DNA of 64,000 bases, taken from Haemonchus contortus (lineage: Eukaryota; Nematoda; Chromadorea; Rhabditida; Trichostrongylidae). The stretch covers positions 16,117,235 through 16,181,234 of the forward strand of contig LS997565.1 in NCBI GenBank assembly GCA_000469685.2, given 5' to 3'. The first letter of the stretch is position 1, and each line of letters starts with the position of its first letter. A model generated the notes under the pieces. It saw nothing but the letters and a program-made list of their open reading frames with translations. It was not told the DNA's origin and made no database searches. This document shows, in pieces, positions 1-14,068 of this stretch. Both the position numbers and the translations under genes were made by a program.

Positions 1-63
1 AGGTGGTCAAGCATCCATCAGAGTTATTTGAATTAGCCCAGGGAATGAGGAAGGATCATTTAC

Positions 64-3000
64 CTTGAAGAGCACGACGAGTTGGTTGCAGTAGACAGAA
101 TGTTGACATGAACTTCTTCAGGATCGGTTTTGATTGGATTTACAGGAGCCAGTACAGGAAGTTTTGCCTGGAATAGGAGATATTTCGGTGCTGTAAGAGA
201 AGATTCAAGCTACGTGGGGATCTTCGTGAAGCAAGTCTACCCACCTCGTCACCAACCGCGGCAACGTTGTTCTGAATATGACACACATACATGTGAACGG
301 CGAAAGCCGGCTGATTAGGGAATGCTCGGCTACATAGGGCACAGAACAGTGAAGGAATTAACTGTGCCGTTGGAGCTGGAGGTGGTGGTGGCGGTGGGAC
401 GGCTGGCTGTGGTGGCAGCTGAGCTGCCTGATGCCGAGCGAACAGGGCAGCGAGCGCTCGCTGCTGTTGCTGAGCAATCAGCGATTGCGCCATCTGGAAA
501 GAGAACACGAAGATTTATGCCATTCACCCGATGCCATAACTATAAATATTTACCTTTGCGACGTTTTCTTGATTGAAATTGAGAAGTGGCTGAGAAATCA
601 ATGGAAACACCGGCGACGGCTGCTCGATTTTGACCGGAGGTGTGGTTGCATCAGATGAGCTGAAGAAATCAATTTAACTAAGCGATCCAAGGAAGTAAGC
701 CTTCTCACTGGGAGCTGGAGTATGAACGTAACACTTCTGCTGCCTATATTTATTTGCAGGGGTAGAGGAGAAGAAGAATCAGAGTGAGACCGCAAAAACT
801 GGGACATCTCAACCTTTTGGAGAGGTGAAGCCGGGGGTTGAAATAGGCATTTACACGCCCGCCAGGAACTTTTGCTTTTTTCAATGTCTGCTGATTTGTT
901 CTATGAGTGCAATAGTTCAACAAATTCAGGGAAAAGGACAGAAGCACTCCGTATCCCTTACTCCGGCCTTCCGAAAGCTTGAGTTTCTCACCGATTCCAT
1001 AATAGGACTGTATCGACAGAAACTTTTACCCTCCGGGCATTTCTAGCGCAAAACGATTATACTAACAAGCTCAATATAGTCATTCTTTCTCTCCCCCTCC
1101 CCTCACTTGTCCACTGCGTGAAGCTTGAGCGGATAGGACACATGCCACGGGGATCTGGACTCTACGCTGACGGCAGCTATAAATTTTGCTGATTTTTTAC
1201 GTTGAGCACGCAGACAAAAAGCGCACAACTGTGGCATGTGCTAGGACGCAGGCGAGGATAAAAAAGTGCAGAAGTCGCTTGTAATGCGCCGGAGGAAGTG
1301 AATAAATGGCAGTTAGCAGGCTAACCTTTTTATTTTGCATTTGAGTGCATGTTCGTCGAGTGATTGCTGCCGTGTAAATGATCGGCCACATTGCCTGCAC
1401 GAATAACCGCGTTCGGCATGAATCTTCATGTGCCGATTGAGGTCAAACTGAAAAAGTTAATTATTCTGGAACTTCAGTGGAAATGTAGACAAAGACTCTT
1501 GCATTGTAACTTCTGCTTTGATCATTTTGGGAAAACCAGAAATGGGCTAAGATGTTCCAGAAACCTTCTCAGAGGGGCTCCCTATTCAGGAGGCTTGCAG
1601 CAATGGTGGCAACACTAGTTTGGAGATCCCCCACTCATTGCCCACTTTTTTTCCAGGAAATGATCCAGGAAAATTGCAGCAAACGGACTTATATTTAAAG
1701 ACAAAGCTGGACAAGTAGATCAGCCGGTTTTGGGTATTTTTGTTTCATCCCCTCCTGCACGACTCGTGTACGACAAGAACGACCTAATATCATACACAGT
1801 GGGGATACGGTAAATGCGAGTAGGTCTTGCATTTCGGAATGCACTACTTCCTTATCCAACGTACTTAGTTTATCAACCCAATCGTATGTTGTATGGTGCT
1901 CGCAAAAGGACTAGGACAGCAAGTAAGCTTCAATTGCAACTCTCATTCACCGAATCTATTCCGAAAATTATTTTCATCAGGACAGAGGGCACCAAAGGTT
2001 GAGCTCACCTTGAAAATGAAGGTCTTCTGGCAGAGATTACACTGATGTGGCCGTCCTCCAGAATGTATCATAAGATGCTGGGTGAGGTGTCCTTTCTGAA
2101 AGATGGAAATATCTGTAGGGTAATTGTTGTAATTTTCAAAAATGAGGCTTTCATCTATTTGCAATTCACACGCTTATGATTGCTTACATAAATACATTTA
2201 AATTTCGTTTGAGATTTTTGCTTCTCTTCCCCTTAAAATATTGTCACCTCACCCTTTTACCGATTCCACCAACTCAATTCAGAACGCAATCTGCCAGCCT
2301 ACAGTACACTTAGGGGCGATATGAAATAGCGCTACGAATCGATATCCAGCGATACTGTGTATCAGCCACATATCCGCCTCATTAGTGCTAGCACATCTTT
2401 TACTGCTGAGGTTTGAGTGGACTACAGATCAAACGACAATTTTTGAACGGATGAAGCAAGTACCTGGAAGAATGCCTTATTACAATGTTTGCAGACATGT
2501 GAACGTTCTCCAGTGTGCCACATCCAATGTTTTTTCAATAACTGCCGGGTTCCGAATTCTTTTCCGCATTGAGTGCACTGAAATATATCATTTTTCAAAT
2601 CCCATCAATCAAGAAATTATTGCTTCCATTAAGTAGTGAATTACAAATTAAAGACATGCTCATCCTCCAGGGCATTTATTATCCTACAACTTCCTGATGC
2701 CCAGAATTCGGGACCTTTCCATCCCCTGGAAAGTTTGCAGATGCAAGGTCAAGTCTTGAGAGAAATCCTAAGCTCATAGCTACCCCAGTTTGGATCACAG
2801 GTCAATTTCGGGCTGTGAGAGATGTCTGGTTTGGAAGTAGCCGCGACTCCCTCTGCTCAGGGTGTTGTTGACTTGATTGAAACTTGTTGGGTTCAAATCT
2901 AGTAATTCTGCGACAACGAAAACAGTACCCTATCAAAGTCCCTATTTAGGGCCACCTAGGTGGCAAATTTCAGAGCAATGACTCTATTGAGGCTTAAATT

Positions 3001-6000
3001 TACTGCTGAGGCTTTGGGAGTTCTCATAGGACAACATACCGTATGCGGTTGTTCGCCACTGTGTGTCCTCATATGGGTGGACAGCTCCCGCTTCACAGCA
3101 AAAATCGTGTGGCACACATCGCACTCGTATTGTGGTTTGTCTCGATGGCAACTCGTATAGTGAAAATTCAACTGAAATGATCGATTATTGATTGGCTCTG
3201 ATCACTAGTCAGCCATCGTCACACACCTGTGATCGTTCATCGAAACGTGTCGGACAGAAACGACATTGATATCCGGGTTTCAAATCTTCGATGGAATCGA
3301 TTGATTGATCAAGCATTGTGTCGTCCATTGATTGATCCATCTGATCCTCATCAACATCATGCGACATCATACCATCCGTTAGATCGGAACTACTTGGTGA
3401 ATGTCGATCTACTTCTGATAATTCGTGTTCCTGAAGGAATATAGAACGTATACGTAAGCCTTTCCATTGACCCTCTATTTAAGGAGGCTTCCACTTCTTC
3501 CCAGCTTCATGGCTGGCGTGAATTCAGTTACTGTAGCGGCAACTGTTATAGAGGTATATAAGAAATTTTGCCAAATTTTTCGAATTTTTTGAAGGAATTG
3601 CTGAGCTGGTTCAAACGTCAGGTAGTCGCCCTCATGCGGAAGGTTGCGAGCTGGTAGGGTATGGGGATGCATAGTGAGCGTTAAGTGATCCGCCAGACCA
3701 AGCTCACAGATGCGATTGGCATCAGCTTAAGTGGGTGTCGTTCGAGATGTTGGGCAATAGTGAAAGCGGGTAAGAGCTAATTCTTATTGTTACAAGCTAT
3801 CACAACCTGTAACCTACTGTAACCCATGAGCCGATAAGGCTGGGACCAGGTGTTTGGATTACATGCGGCGTTCAACGTGGAATAATACTGATGAATGCTA
3901 TCAGAGGTTCGTCTTAATTCTCGTCTGCTTTGATTAATTCAAATAAACCAGCGACCCTGAGGGGTACTTTCGAGCCTACCGGTCACAAAAAGGCAAGCAC
4001 ACTGCTGAGGAGGATGGAGTTAAAATCCATGTAATTTCATCAGAATGGGCAAGGTAAGAGCAGAAGATTCCCCTTTCTCTAGGTATCGTCCAGAACTAAA
4101 TTCTTCTCGAACGATATTTATGCAATGATTAGTGCTGCACGGCTTTAGGGATTGAAGTAAATATCTCGAGAAGAGCAGTCTGAACGTCCTCACATCTTGA
4201 TATATTTAGGTACAGCATCTGTATATGACACCTGATAATTAGCAATCACGGCTCATCGTTTTACCAAGAATAATAGAATCCACTGATTAGGTCAGTTTCA
4301 TCATGTCAACATTTCCACGGGAATCAAGCAGTCAGAACTCATTCCCCCTCGCTCCGTTGATACTTTGCTTAACAAAACGTTCTCAAGCACTTGTCTTTGC
4401 CGTTGACTTCGTGAGTTCAAACCGTCAACCTCAGCAGACGGATGGGACGTAGTGAACAGCTGAGTTGCTCATCACTCAACGGACAAAGACAATAAAATTG
4501 CAACGGACGACGGCAAAAGCTGCGCGGTCTCCAAGCAAACGCAAACGCTACAAAGTGCGCAGTCTATCGGCTGGCATGCTTACAGGAGGAAGCGGATATG
4601 GCAAAATTTGCAGTCCTTCATTTGTACCACACTATCGGTTTTAAAGACAGTACTCAAAGCACTGTTTCCATCGACGTTACCGACGGAGTAACCAATTCTC
4701 CTTGGAGCGTAAGGAAGTAAGGTCGTAGGAACCAGGCATCGTACCTAATCCCACTTGGAAATAGAGCTGAGCTGCTTTTCTGCTTGAAATTTCCGTGGCC
4801 AGATCGAGAAAGTAGGTGTCCCGTCAATCCACTACTCCCTCACCGTTTAGTACTATGTACTGTTCCTTCCTCCCACCCGAGCTTTCACACTGTAAAGACG
4901 AATTTGTGTAATTACGACTGCATTTACTAAGACTCTGAGAGCGTACTAGTTCGAGGCATTGCTCACCATACCGAGTTAAGACACAGCTGACTCATCTATG
5001 CTTTGAAATTACTCTGACTCAGAACCGCAGGATGCATGTTGACATGTATCCGAATAACTCTTACCCCCACTCTTAAAAACGGCATTTCCTAAGTATACGA
5101 ATAGGAAAGTGGTAAAGGATTTGGAAAACGTTTTACATCCTACCAGTATGCCAGAAAAGCGAATAGGGACTGGATATAGGTAGTGTAGTTACCGTGGAGT
5201 AGGCGCTTCCAGAAGTTTTGCAGGCATAGGTTGTAGGACAGGGTAGGTGCCCAGAAATTCATGTTGAGGGTGTTCCTATGAAGGTTGTGATTCGAGCAAG
5301 GGTAAGAAAAATTATTGGAAGAGGACAAGAAGGTCTATACGATATGATATTTCTCACAATAAATGTATGGGATACCATTCTTCAGTGATGCCTAACACCC
5401 ATGTTCCAGCTCCCAGACCAGTCTTGCTTCCTTGGAGTGCTATAGCCCTAAGTTATTGATTCACTGAATTGATGAAACTACGGAAATTTGCATAGGGAAT
5501 GCAGAACACCCATGACGTCATTAGGGAACGAAGATGACGAGTGTCGTCGTCGATCCATCTGACAGCTGGAGTTGAATGAAGCAAAACATACCCGCAAAAC
5601 ACACTCCTAGTTTCTTATCAACAGAGCTGAAAAGTGGGAAAATGGGAAAAAATCTTTAAATAGGAAGGCCCAAGAGATGTTTGTAATCTGGAGTTATAGG
5701 TGGTATGCACAGAAATGAAGCCTTCACTAGTTTGGTGCGAAGAAGCATCTCGGAGCTATTTTAACTGGAGAAGGCCCTATCTTCTTCCGAGATTCCGCTC
5801 GCGAGTTGAGAATCTGACCCTTTCTCTTACGGTATATCATTAGATCCTTTTGGTCTCTAAGCCGTGCTCTGCTCCTCTGATTTCTAGCCTATCCGAGCTC
5901 CTTTGATACTTTTTAGTTGACTCACCTCAACGCTATTTTGTGTGTCCATTTGTGTTGTCTTCTTATGGCTATGCATATGCAACTCGAGTTCCTCGAACGT

Positions 6001-6051
6001 CGCATAGGAGTTCGGACACTCGGTGCAGAGATAGCAGCAATCGCTGGACAT
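64..6051 (-). CDS. C2H2 zinc-finger protein, nine exons, 3' end beyond the left edge
   Basis: Probable nuclear DNA-binding regulator. I read nine minus-strand exons with consistent phases: 6051-5926, 3430-3227, 3171-3040, 2577-2464, 2095-2009, 1447-1326, 659-554, 493-245 and 167-64, each bounded by AG/GT. They give about 414 residues. Eight fingers are visible, starting at residues near 7, 98, 125, 155, 183, 211, 239 and 348. Three of them are split by introns. Finger 7 ends H-x3-C instead of H-x3-H. The first half is acidic and Met/Asp-rich (residues 43-92). After finger 7 come VKIEQPSP, a Gln run and a run of seven prolines, then finger 8. Exon 6051 opens with ATG directly after ttatag, so it is either the start behind a trans-splice acceptor or an internal exon. 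The last exon ends on a good donor (AAG/gtaaat), so the gene continues to the left. The family is certain; I do not recognise the ortholog. Confidence 0.9.
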
Positions 6052-9000
6052 CTATAAAATGAATGTTAAAAAATGAGGTGATTTGGAACCGGAACGCATG
6101 AAAGCATATTCGAGTGGAAACGGACTTCCAGGAGACTCCAGGAAGATAATCATTCGTCATAAGAATACGTGAGCAAAAAGGACAATCAAGCTTGACAAGG
6201 AAGACGAATGAATGTGAGACACAGAGGCAGTCTGGTCGAATAGGCACTATACAACGGGTGGGTGATGGCGGTCCGTTTGAAGGAATTCTTCTGATGAAAA
6301 AGCATGCTCCAAATGAATCAGCCCTGTTGCTGGTCACTCACTTATCAATAACACATGCCACCTAGTCTGCTGCTATCACAAAAATGCTTGACGCTCGGGG
6401 CTACTGCTACTTTACAGGTAGCAGTTCGCTGTTCGTAAAAAGCGATTGTGGCCGATCAGACAAAGTGTTACCTATAGAGAACTTTATAATTAGGCCTATA
6501 CATCTGCGTTGCTTGAGTTACGAACTTGTTTGGTAGAGCCTTCTACTTGTCATCAGGAATTTCCCATGGGTTTTGGTTTTTGTCCCCGCCCCCTGTTGCC
6601 GCCCTCAGTGGGCATCATGTTCATAGGTAATAAAATAAAAGGCGATACGGCAGAGTACTCGTCGTCATAATGAAAAATAGGATGGAAGCAAACAAAACAC
6701 AAAAAGTCCAAATGAAAAAAATGGGATTAATTGTTGTGGGTGGAGCGTCTACGATTTCTGCCAAAAATCCTGCAAAATCACTCGAAATCTCCTGAGGCCA
6801 CGCCCCATCTGGACATGCAGTGCGAAATCTGAGAGGAATGGATTTTTTCGTTGCGGAATGACCGTGGATGAGTAACCCCGACGTGATGGGCATGAATGTA
6901 TGTGAGCAGAACAGTTGGCAGCCGATGGAAGGCACTTTGAATGAATCAGCCGGTCGGACGTTTCGAAGCCCCCACGAGTCCCCTCGGGATAATGTGTTTT
7001 TGATCATGACTTGAGATTACCGATGCATGAGCCTCTCTCCGCATCGCTACAGTATTCAGTTAGCCACAGTACAAGGGGATAGATGAAATGCTCCTAACTC
7101 AAAGAAGCTCCCACACCTTTCATGGGACCCAGTATCATTGGGAAAGTGATACAACTAGGTATGCCCCTTTTTTCTCTGAGATACACATTCCTCCTGATTT
7201 TTTTGTACTTCTCGTTCCAGGTCGTAACTTGAAGCTAACTCATAAGTACAGAATAACGAAAGCCCACAAACTCCTTTTCTTCTAGTGATGTCTGAAATCC
7301 TGAAATCAAAGTACAGAGTACGCCCGAGGTTTTGCTGCCCTTTCAAAGACCAAGAGTAAAAATCAAGGGAAACGTTGAATTTTTCTGTTCCCTTATCACC
7401 CGGAATAGGGAATATGAGGTCGGAAAATAGCACCTTCGGCTGGACTTTCCCTGTTTTTCGTAATATGTACCACGTAGGAGGTGATAGACGTGGTACATTC
7501 GTTTTTCATCGGAGTCATTCATTAACGATGTTGCGCTCTAAGTTTTTCCGACAGAAATGAAAACATTGAAAACCGCTCTGATATCTTTTCAGTTTATTTT
7601 GATGACCTAGGCTTCCCAGGGGCTCATATCGTTAGAGATTGGTGGGTAGCCTTGGATAGGAGTTTACCCGGCTTCTGGAGAGACAGCACGTGCTTACTGA
7701 ACATTTTCTTTTCGATAATAAAGCTTTGCTCATCATTACCTGGTTATCTCGATTCAGTTTGCAAGATGATTAAGAAGAGAAGGATAATCATCTATGTTTG
7801 TTCATTTCCGCCTCAAAAGGGTAAAAAATTCCAGCCATCGATGCTTTGATGACTCTTATTTCATCTTTCCAAAGGTCTTGAGGATCGAGCTACTTCTAGG
7901 CAATGGGAACTAAGATGATCCAACAGAATTCTTTGGAAGAATGAAGTTTTTTTTGAAAAACGAGGACCTCTTACTTGACTGCGAAACATAGAGCAAAGGG
8001 CCGTGGAATCATGGAATAACGGACTTGAAGACACAATCCATCGAATGTATGTGTAGGTCTTAGACAGAATTAATCCAAGCTCAAGCACGAATAAACTGCC
8101 TGCAGCACTCCGTTTACTTACGTCTTCATTAGAGCACATGCAAACGCAAACTTCAAGTGGAGAGACGCCATGAAAAAGCTCTTCTGGGGAACATCAAGCA
8201 GTTCCCCAATTCCCATTCTTCAAAGTGGAGATTGATGAAGAATAACTAATTCAGTAGAAACTAAACGAAGAAGAAAATAGTTGTGCCTACGAGGTACGTC
8301 GTACCCCTTACTGGTACTGGTTACGTATCCTATGACGTATTCTAATCTAACTCATCACAGGCATCAAACATAAAAGTACGGGGGACGGTGCGTCACAAAA
8401 CAAATACTCTACTTGTTCATCATATTTACTTAACGTGTGCACGGGTTTTTTTGTTCAATTTTTTCTTAAACTGGCGAAATTTCCACCGAATCGACGCGAA
8501 CTTAATTTTGAGAGGTTGCTGCCCCTTCCTGATCATCACAGCTGTTTGAATGTTCACAGCCTTGCTGTCTTCTAAAAAATGTTATCTGGAAAAAGGCGAC
8601 GTATTTCAGCAGCTAAAAACGGTGTCTAGAAGAGACGTTCTAATTAATTAGTCCATTTCTTTAACTAAGCATCTCTCCTAGCAGACAGAAGAAATTTCAG
8701 CAGACAAAAGTGCAATGGGAAGAACTTTTTGGTTCTTGAAGAGAAAAATTCGCCTTTCTTAAATAAACAATCAGATTTTTGTTTACAAAAATAGTCTGCA
8801 GTTCCAGGAATAAATGTAACAAAAAAATAAAGTGCATTGCTTGAGAGCAGACAGCCACGGAAATTTACTCAGAAGTTGGACGAGAGTTGCACAGAGTGGA
8901 CAGACTGAAATTAGCAATCGAGGGAGGTCCGAAACTCCAAACAACCCACAGTTATCTTTGCCTTCTGCTGCAATTCGTTTTCATTAATGGGGTCATGAAA

Positions 9001-9477
9001 TTCGGGTTAGTTATGGAGATGAGTTTGAACAAATTTTTTGGATTTTTTGGAGATTTCGAAAATTGAAGTTCCGGAGACCCCAATCATAAATGAGGTTCTT
9101 GAAGACCTTCCACACAAGTTGTGCTTTGGGTCATTACCCAGAAGTTTTCTAGTAGCTTTTTACTGCCACTGGATATTAGAAACACCCGGTGGTCTCTCCT
9201 CCTAGCAGTTTTTTTCGAGTGAAGGGAAAAAGGAACTGAGTTAGCCCTGAGCTCTAGCTCTCCAATTTGTAATTGTATCGACAGAATGGAACCATCTTAG
9301 AAACACACTATCACTATCACACCACTTTTACTACCCATTAATAATTAGGAAGCTATCCAAGAGACATTACAGTACTCCTGACCATTCAGAGCGTAATGAC
9401 CTTCAAAAGTTGGCTGCCTTCACAAGCGGTGAACAAAGGGCGGCTAGTGTGGAGACGATAGCGGTGGTGACGATAAA
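6052..9477. other. Gene-poor stretch upstream of the zinc-finger gene
   Basis: I see no exon here that I can support. Several 60-128 codon open frames exist on both strands, but they lack domain signatures and splice context. The region could hold promoter or 5' untranslated exons of the minus-strand zinc-finger gene. Confidence 0.4.
7465..7498. repeat. Perfect 11-bp inverted repeat with 12-nt loop
   Basis: ATGTACCACGT at 7465-7475 is the exact reverse complement of ACGTGGTACAT at 7488-7498. It contains CACGT/ACGTG cores on both arms. It could be a hairpin or a palindromic protein-binding site; nothing nearby decides. Confidence 0.6.
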
Positions 9478-9484
9478 GTGGCAG

Positions 9485-9660
9485 GAACGAGGTCGGCCGG
9501 CATGCACACCCAGTGGAAGCTCTTTGTGCTAGTTGTGGGCTTGTATGACCGAATGTTTGAGATGTCGTTGGAGGTTGAGGTCAAGCCGAGTCAAGTATAC
9601 ACAGAAAGGAGTGGCAGCCGCACAAATAACATGTCATCCGGGCTGACTCCGTCCGTCGCT
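9485..9660 (-). pseudogene. Possible zinc-finger-like fragment
   Basis: On the minus strand, one frame near 9627-9600 reads TCYLCGCHSF (finger-like first half). A shifted frame near 9590-9545 reads LDLNLQRHLKHS (finger-like second half), followed by a stop. A frame change separates the halves and the spacing is longer than in a normal finger. The plus strand has a competing 127-codon open frame over 9478-9861. It may be a broken finger exon or chance. Confidence 0.2.
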
Positions 9661-9903
9661 ACCGTAACACCGCACTGCTTATTTGGACCGTCAAGTGGGA
9701 CTTCTTATCAGATTCTTAACATCTATAATCACCCTGAGATGCTCACCCAGGAAGGTCAAGAGAAACCTTGTCCTGCAGCTGGTCAAGCAGTCGGCATCTG
9801 GACTTCCGCAAGGATTTTTGGAGACAAAGGACTTTACTGGACCGCTCTGAAGCTGGTATAGGGCGAAAATCGACAGCGGGAGAGGTAATGAATGATGAGT
9901 CAA

Positions 9904-12900
9904 CCGCGCGAGTGCTATCTTCCACTTACCTCATGGATAGAATGAAATGACAGAAGACCCAGCCAGAGACTGTTCAAACCGTCCAAAAAAGGCGATCGTG
10001 CAACGAGTGCATCACTGTAGTATTCATGAATCGAGACGATCGACACCCAAGACCACCCTCCGTGAACAAAGAAATTTTGAAACAGACCACACACACACGG
10101 ACAGAGGAACACACGCGCGCTTCAATGAAAAGCTTTTCATATGCCGGAAAAACTCCACGAAATCGTCTCGTCTAGCAGTTGAGACGGTCATCGAATATTG
10201 CGCGATGGGTTGGGCTTGATGGGAAGATGGGGAGGGGGAGGGGGGGAGTGGGTAGCTAGAGGGGGTTGCTACATGACGGATCCATTTTTTTCGGTCTTAC
10301 CAGTTCTACCAGTTAGATGGTGGGATGAGTTAGGCAGTGCATTAAGGTTCCACCAACTACAAATGGGCGACCATGAGTAAATCACTAAATTGTAACATGG
10401 AAAACAGGGCTTAGAGAGGGAGAGAACATAGGACCCCCCACTGTTCAAATTTCAAGATTGATAAGTTAAGCTGATAAAGTAATGGTAAGGAATTCGACAA
10501 ACTTCGATTTAATTTTCAGCACAAGCCGTTTGGTTGCAGCTCTTTCCGGATATACCATCGTGCTAATGTCCGCTTGGGGAAAGGGGATTTGAATGATGAG
10601 ATTTTTAGGGGACTCAAAGTCAAAGTCCGAAATCTTGATAAAAAAAAACTAGCAGTTCACTCAGCAGCCTATGAGAAACGTCCATTCAGCCTGAAGGTGG
10701 TCAGAATCTTGCCCATTCCACCCTGGCACTACATCTTACAACAGCTTCCCAAATGGGTGGCTAAACGTCTGAGTTTACGATTACCGTGCAGACCAAGGAT
10801 ATTAGGCATGCAAAAAGAGTAGGATTCAATGTTCCACTGAAAAAGTTTCTCCATGCAATGAAGACAAGATTGGTTAGCAAAAGGCACCTGGCTGGACGCG
10901 TGCAAAAGGTCAAAAGAATTTGGTAGGATTTCGTAAACCAAACCATCTCCAAGACAGAGAAAAATGTCATTTTTTTAGTCTGGGTGGTGTAAAACCTGCG
11001 TCGGCATTCCTCAGTCGGCCAGCTCTTTTCATCAAAAATCGTGTGTTGCGTGTGTTTTCAGTTATTCTTAGGGATAAGTACAATTGAACTTTGCTACAAT
11101 TGAAGAGTACAACTTTGCTAGATTTCACTAAATCTTTGAGCATTGTTGATTTCATAGAGACATAGATACAGCGGGTTTATGCTTACCATTAGAGAAAAGA
11201 ACTAGAATGCAGAATAGGTCGCCTTCTCTCATCAACCATGAGCATACCACGAATGACGACGGAGTTATGAGATTTTCGAGCTAATTACCACTGATTACTA
11301 CCTTCTGCTACAAAACCAGATCATGAGTATCATTTGATTAAAGTAAGCAATAAACAGTTTCTCGGAGGTATTTGTCGGTCTTCTCTAACGATTGCTCACA
11401 ACAGTTCACGATAGGCTATTAATGCCAATAGGGGACACGAACACAATAAGGTAGTCAAACACATGAGTTGAGGGTAAGGATTATAAAACAGCTTCGCATG
11501 GCATGAAACAGTTAGAGGAGGCTCATTTCACTCCAGAACTACCAAATCATGAAGGTAATGAAGTTTGGAGCATAGAAAAATCACACCAAGAATCTACACA
11601 AAGATGGATAGGAACGTTCTCGAGCGTTTTTCTGAGAGGCCACCCATACAGGGAGATGATGGTTACGACAAAAAGGGACATTCGCTCATTGGGATGATGC
11701 TACAGTACAGGCGATATGAAGAGAGAACAAAGTTCAGAGCGGAACATGGAAATCCATAGTAGAACCTCAGGGTCAATGGGCCAAGTTCTTTAAAATAATT
11801 ATTTCCCCGTAGCAACAAGGAAGGAGATTCCAAGAACGAACTAATAACGATAAAGCATAATTTTCACCAACGAGGTTTCCTACTTATGTGGATAAACAGC
11901 AGCCTTCTTCGTCAAAGAGAGTTGTTCCTTCTTGGAAGTCAGGAAAGGTTAGTAGCCTTCGGACAAACGTCGAGCTCCCGTTTCGAATGGGGTTCGGGAC
12001 TGGGGTTGAGAGCTAAGACGGAGTGAATGAAATTGACGCTAAAAAAGTGCTCGGCGAAAAGGCGAAAGGATAGAAGGCATGTGCGTGGTCGAGGCTGGCG
12101 CACACGCGGAGCTCACTCAAACAGAGAGAAAAGCGAATGCAAACAGCTACTGAGCCGAGGCGACCCGCTCGCTCGCTATTCAGGACGAGTACTCACGTCA
12201 TCGTCAGCATGTCACGACGGAGACAACGTCGTCCTGATCACACGCGGATACACCTAAATCACGCCACTGTAAGACCTAGAAGTATGTGCAATGCTTGCAA
12301 GCGAGGGCGGAGCCAACGCTTGCACGGCAGGGTTGGCGATTGGGGAGGGATCAAAATTTGGCCGGTTCATCTGCCTGCTGCCAAACTGTCTAGTGCTCCT
12401 GGGAGGAAAAAATAGTCGGCCTAAGAAAGTGCATTATCGGTTTCGCCACAGAGATGGTTCAGAAAATGCCTGAAAATCATTCACAAGTGGTTCCGTTGGG
12501 ACACTACATAAAAAAAGAACGAACTCATAACCACGGTAAGGGAGGGAATCTAGGAGCAAGTCACGATTCGCAAAGTCCGTGAACTTGAGTGAGAACTTAG
12601 TTCCTTGGTATGTCATAACTGACCTGTTCAATACATGAGCGTCTACGGCTGAGAGCCTGGACATCTCAGGAACTCAACTACTCCTACTCCATTCCAACAT
12701 CTCATTCTAGTCCTCTATCCGAGACAGAAACGAAAACTATCCTCGAAATGGTCTGCAAGAGTTTCAATGGTCGCGAGGACCGAAGTTCATGCAATCGGGT
12801 AGTTTTTCCAGTACCTTCCTCAGGCCACCAATATTCAAATTCACTGAGATGCTCTTTTGAGAGAAAACTCATTTTCTGCAAATTTCGTTGCGTTTATAAA

Positions 12901-13621
12901 AATGGAAATTACAGGCATGTCATGAAATTGAATTAGAGTCAGCTGGGAAAAGTCGACATAGGCAAGCGCTCCGTCAGAAGCAATTCTCCTGTCACGGGTA
13001 TCCAAGAAACTTGGATACCTTAGAGAACTATGAGAAATTTTTCGATGACTATTTGGAAATGAAGTTTCGATCTGGTTAGTTTTAGCAAAATCCATGACTA
13101 TCTGTGAATTGACAACTATTCATTCTGGGTTTCTTTATTATGAAGTTACAGTGAGATATCAGTGGCAGTTGGCAAAATGGGAAAATAACATAATGAGATA
13201 TAACAGCCACTGTCAAGCCAGTTGTAGAAAGCAATGAGGGCGACTTCGCTTGCCTGGTCAACTCGTACCGTCACCAAAGGCAAGAGCACGGCATGAGGTA
13301 GCGTCAAAGAGGCGATTAAGAAAATTGTCAGCGGGGCTATCAGCGAAGTAGGAATTCAATTCCTGCCAACAGGTTCGTTCCGATATGCTGAGGGGTTAAG
13401 ACCAACTTTTTGGAGCGTTCTGCTCGTTTGAGGACTCGAAAACCGAATTTTCTCGAAGAACATGCAAAAGACATTTGGAAAAGAAGCGTTTTTTCTGTTC
13501 AAAAGTGTGAGGTGAACAAGTGTTGCAATGGAGAGATTTGCACGGATAGAGTGCTGAGCAGGGGCAATCGGCAAAAAGTCTTTGCCAGAGGTGATGAATG
13601 AGGGAAAAAATGCCTCTTCTT
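9904..13621. other. No supported gene; G-rich tract near 10.2 kb
   Basis: Short open frames occur on both strands, the best being a 64-codon plus frame at 11503-11697, but none shows a family motif or clear splice partners. A G-rich tract lies at about 10219-10265. Confidence 0.35.
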
Positions 13622-14068
13622 TTACTTTTCCGCCACGAGACCTTTCACTGGTGTTGCTACGGTACTGCAGTTGCACGAAGGTGGTAGTGATTTGTTATCG
13701 AGGAATGTTTCAGCCAGTGAGGGGCGTCGGAGGGCTGGGGCTGGTGGGTGACCGATGGCAAGCGCTGGCCACGACGAACAGCCGCGCGGCACCATGTGGG
13801 GTTGCGCGCGACCAACGGATCGTGAAACGACGGAGGAGGGGAGGCCGTGGAGGGTGTGAGCCGATGGCCCCCGGCACCCGCTTGCACCAAACACCATATC
13901 GCCGCTCATAAGCGCTTCGGAAAAAAACCCCGGCCGTGAGGACACTGTAACTGCGACTGGATTCGAAGCCGGCATCACTGGAGGCCTGTTGGACCTAGAG
14001 ATCGGCTCACTAGGCGTCTGAGCGCCGAAGTCAGTCACAAGTTTTAGACTGCTCTGAAAAAGTGCCAA
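13622..14068 (-). other. GC-rich 148-codon open frame, possible exon
   Basis: This stretch is distinctly more GC-rich than its surroundings and is open on the minus strand for 148 codons with a Pro/Ser/Ala-rich product. Other frames on both strands are also open for much of the length (for example plus 13582-13911), as expected in GC-rich DNA. It could be a low-complexity exon, perhaps a distal 5' exon of the zinc-finger gene, or non-coding. No domain is recognised. Confidence 0.2.

Noticed and set aside
140..244. Read-through of the finger-8 exon to a stop at 140
   Set aside because: A donor at 245/244 and an acceptor at 168/167 give an in-phase downstream exon with a better coding signature.
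9478..9861. 127-codon plus open frame
   Set aside because: No domain, no splice context, and it overlaps a minus-strand finger-like trace; chance is likely.
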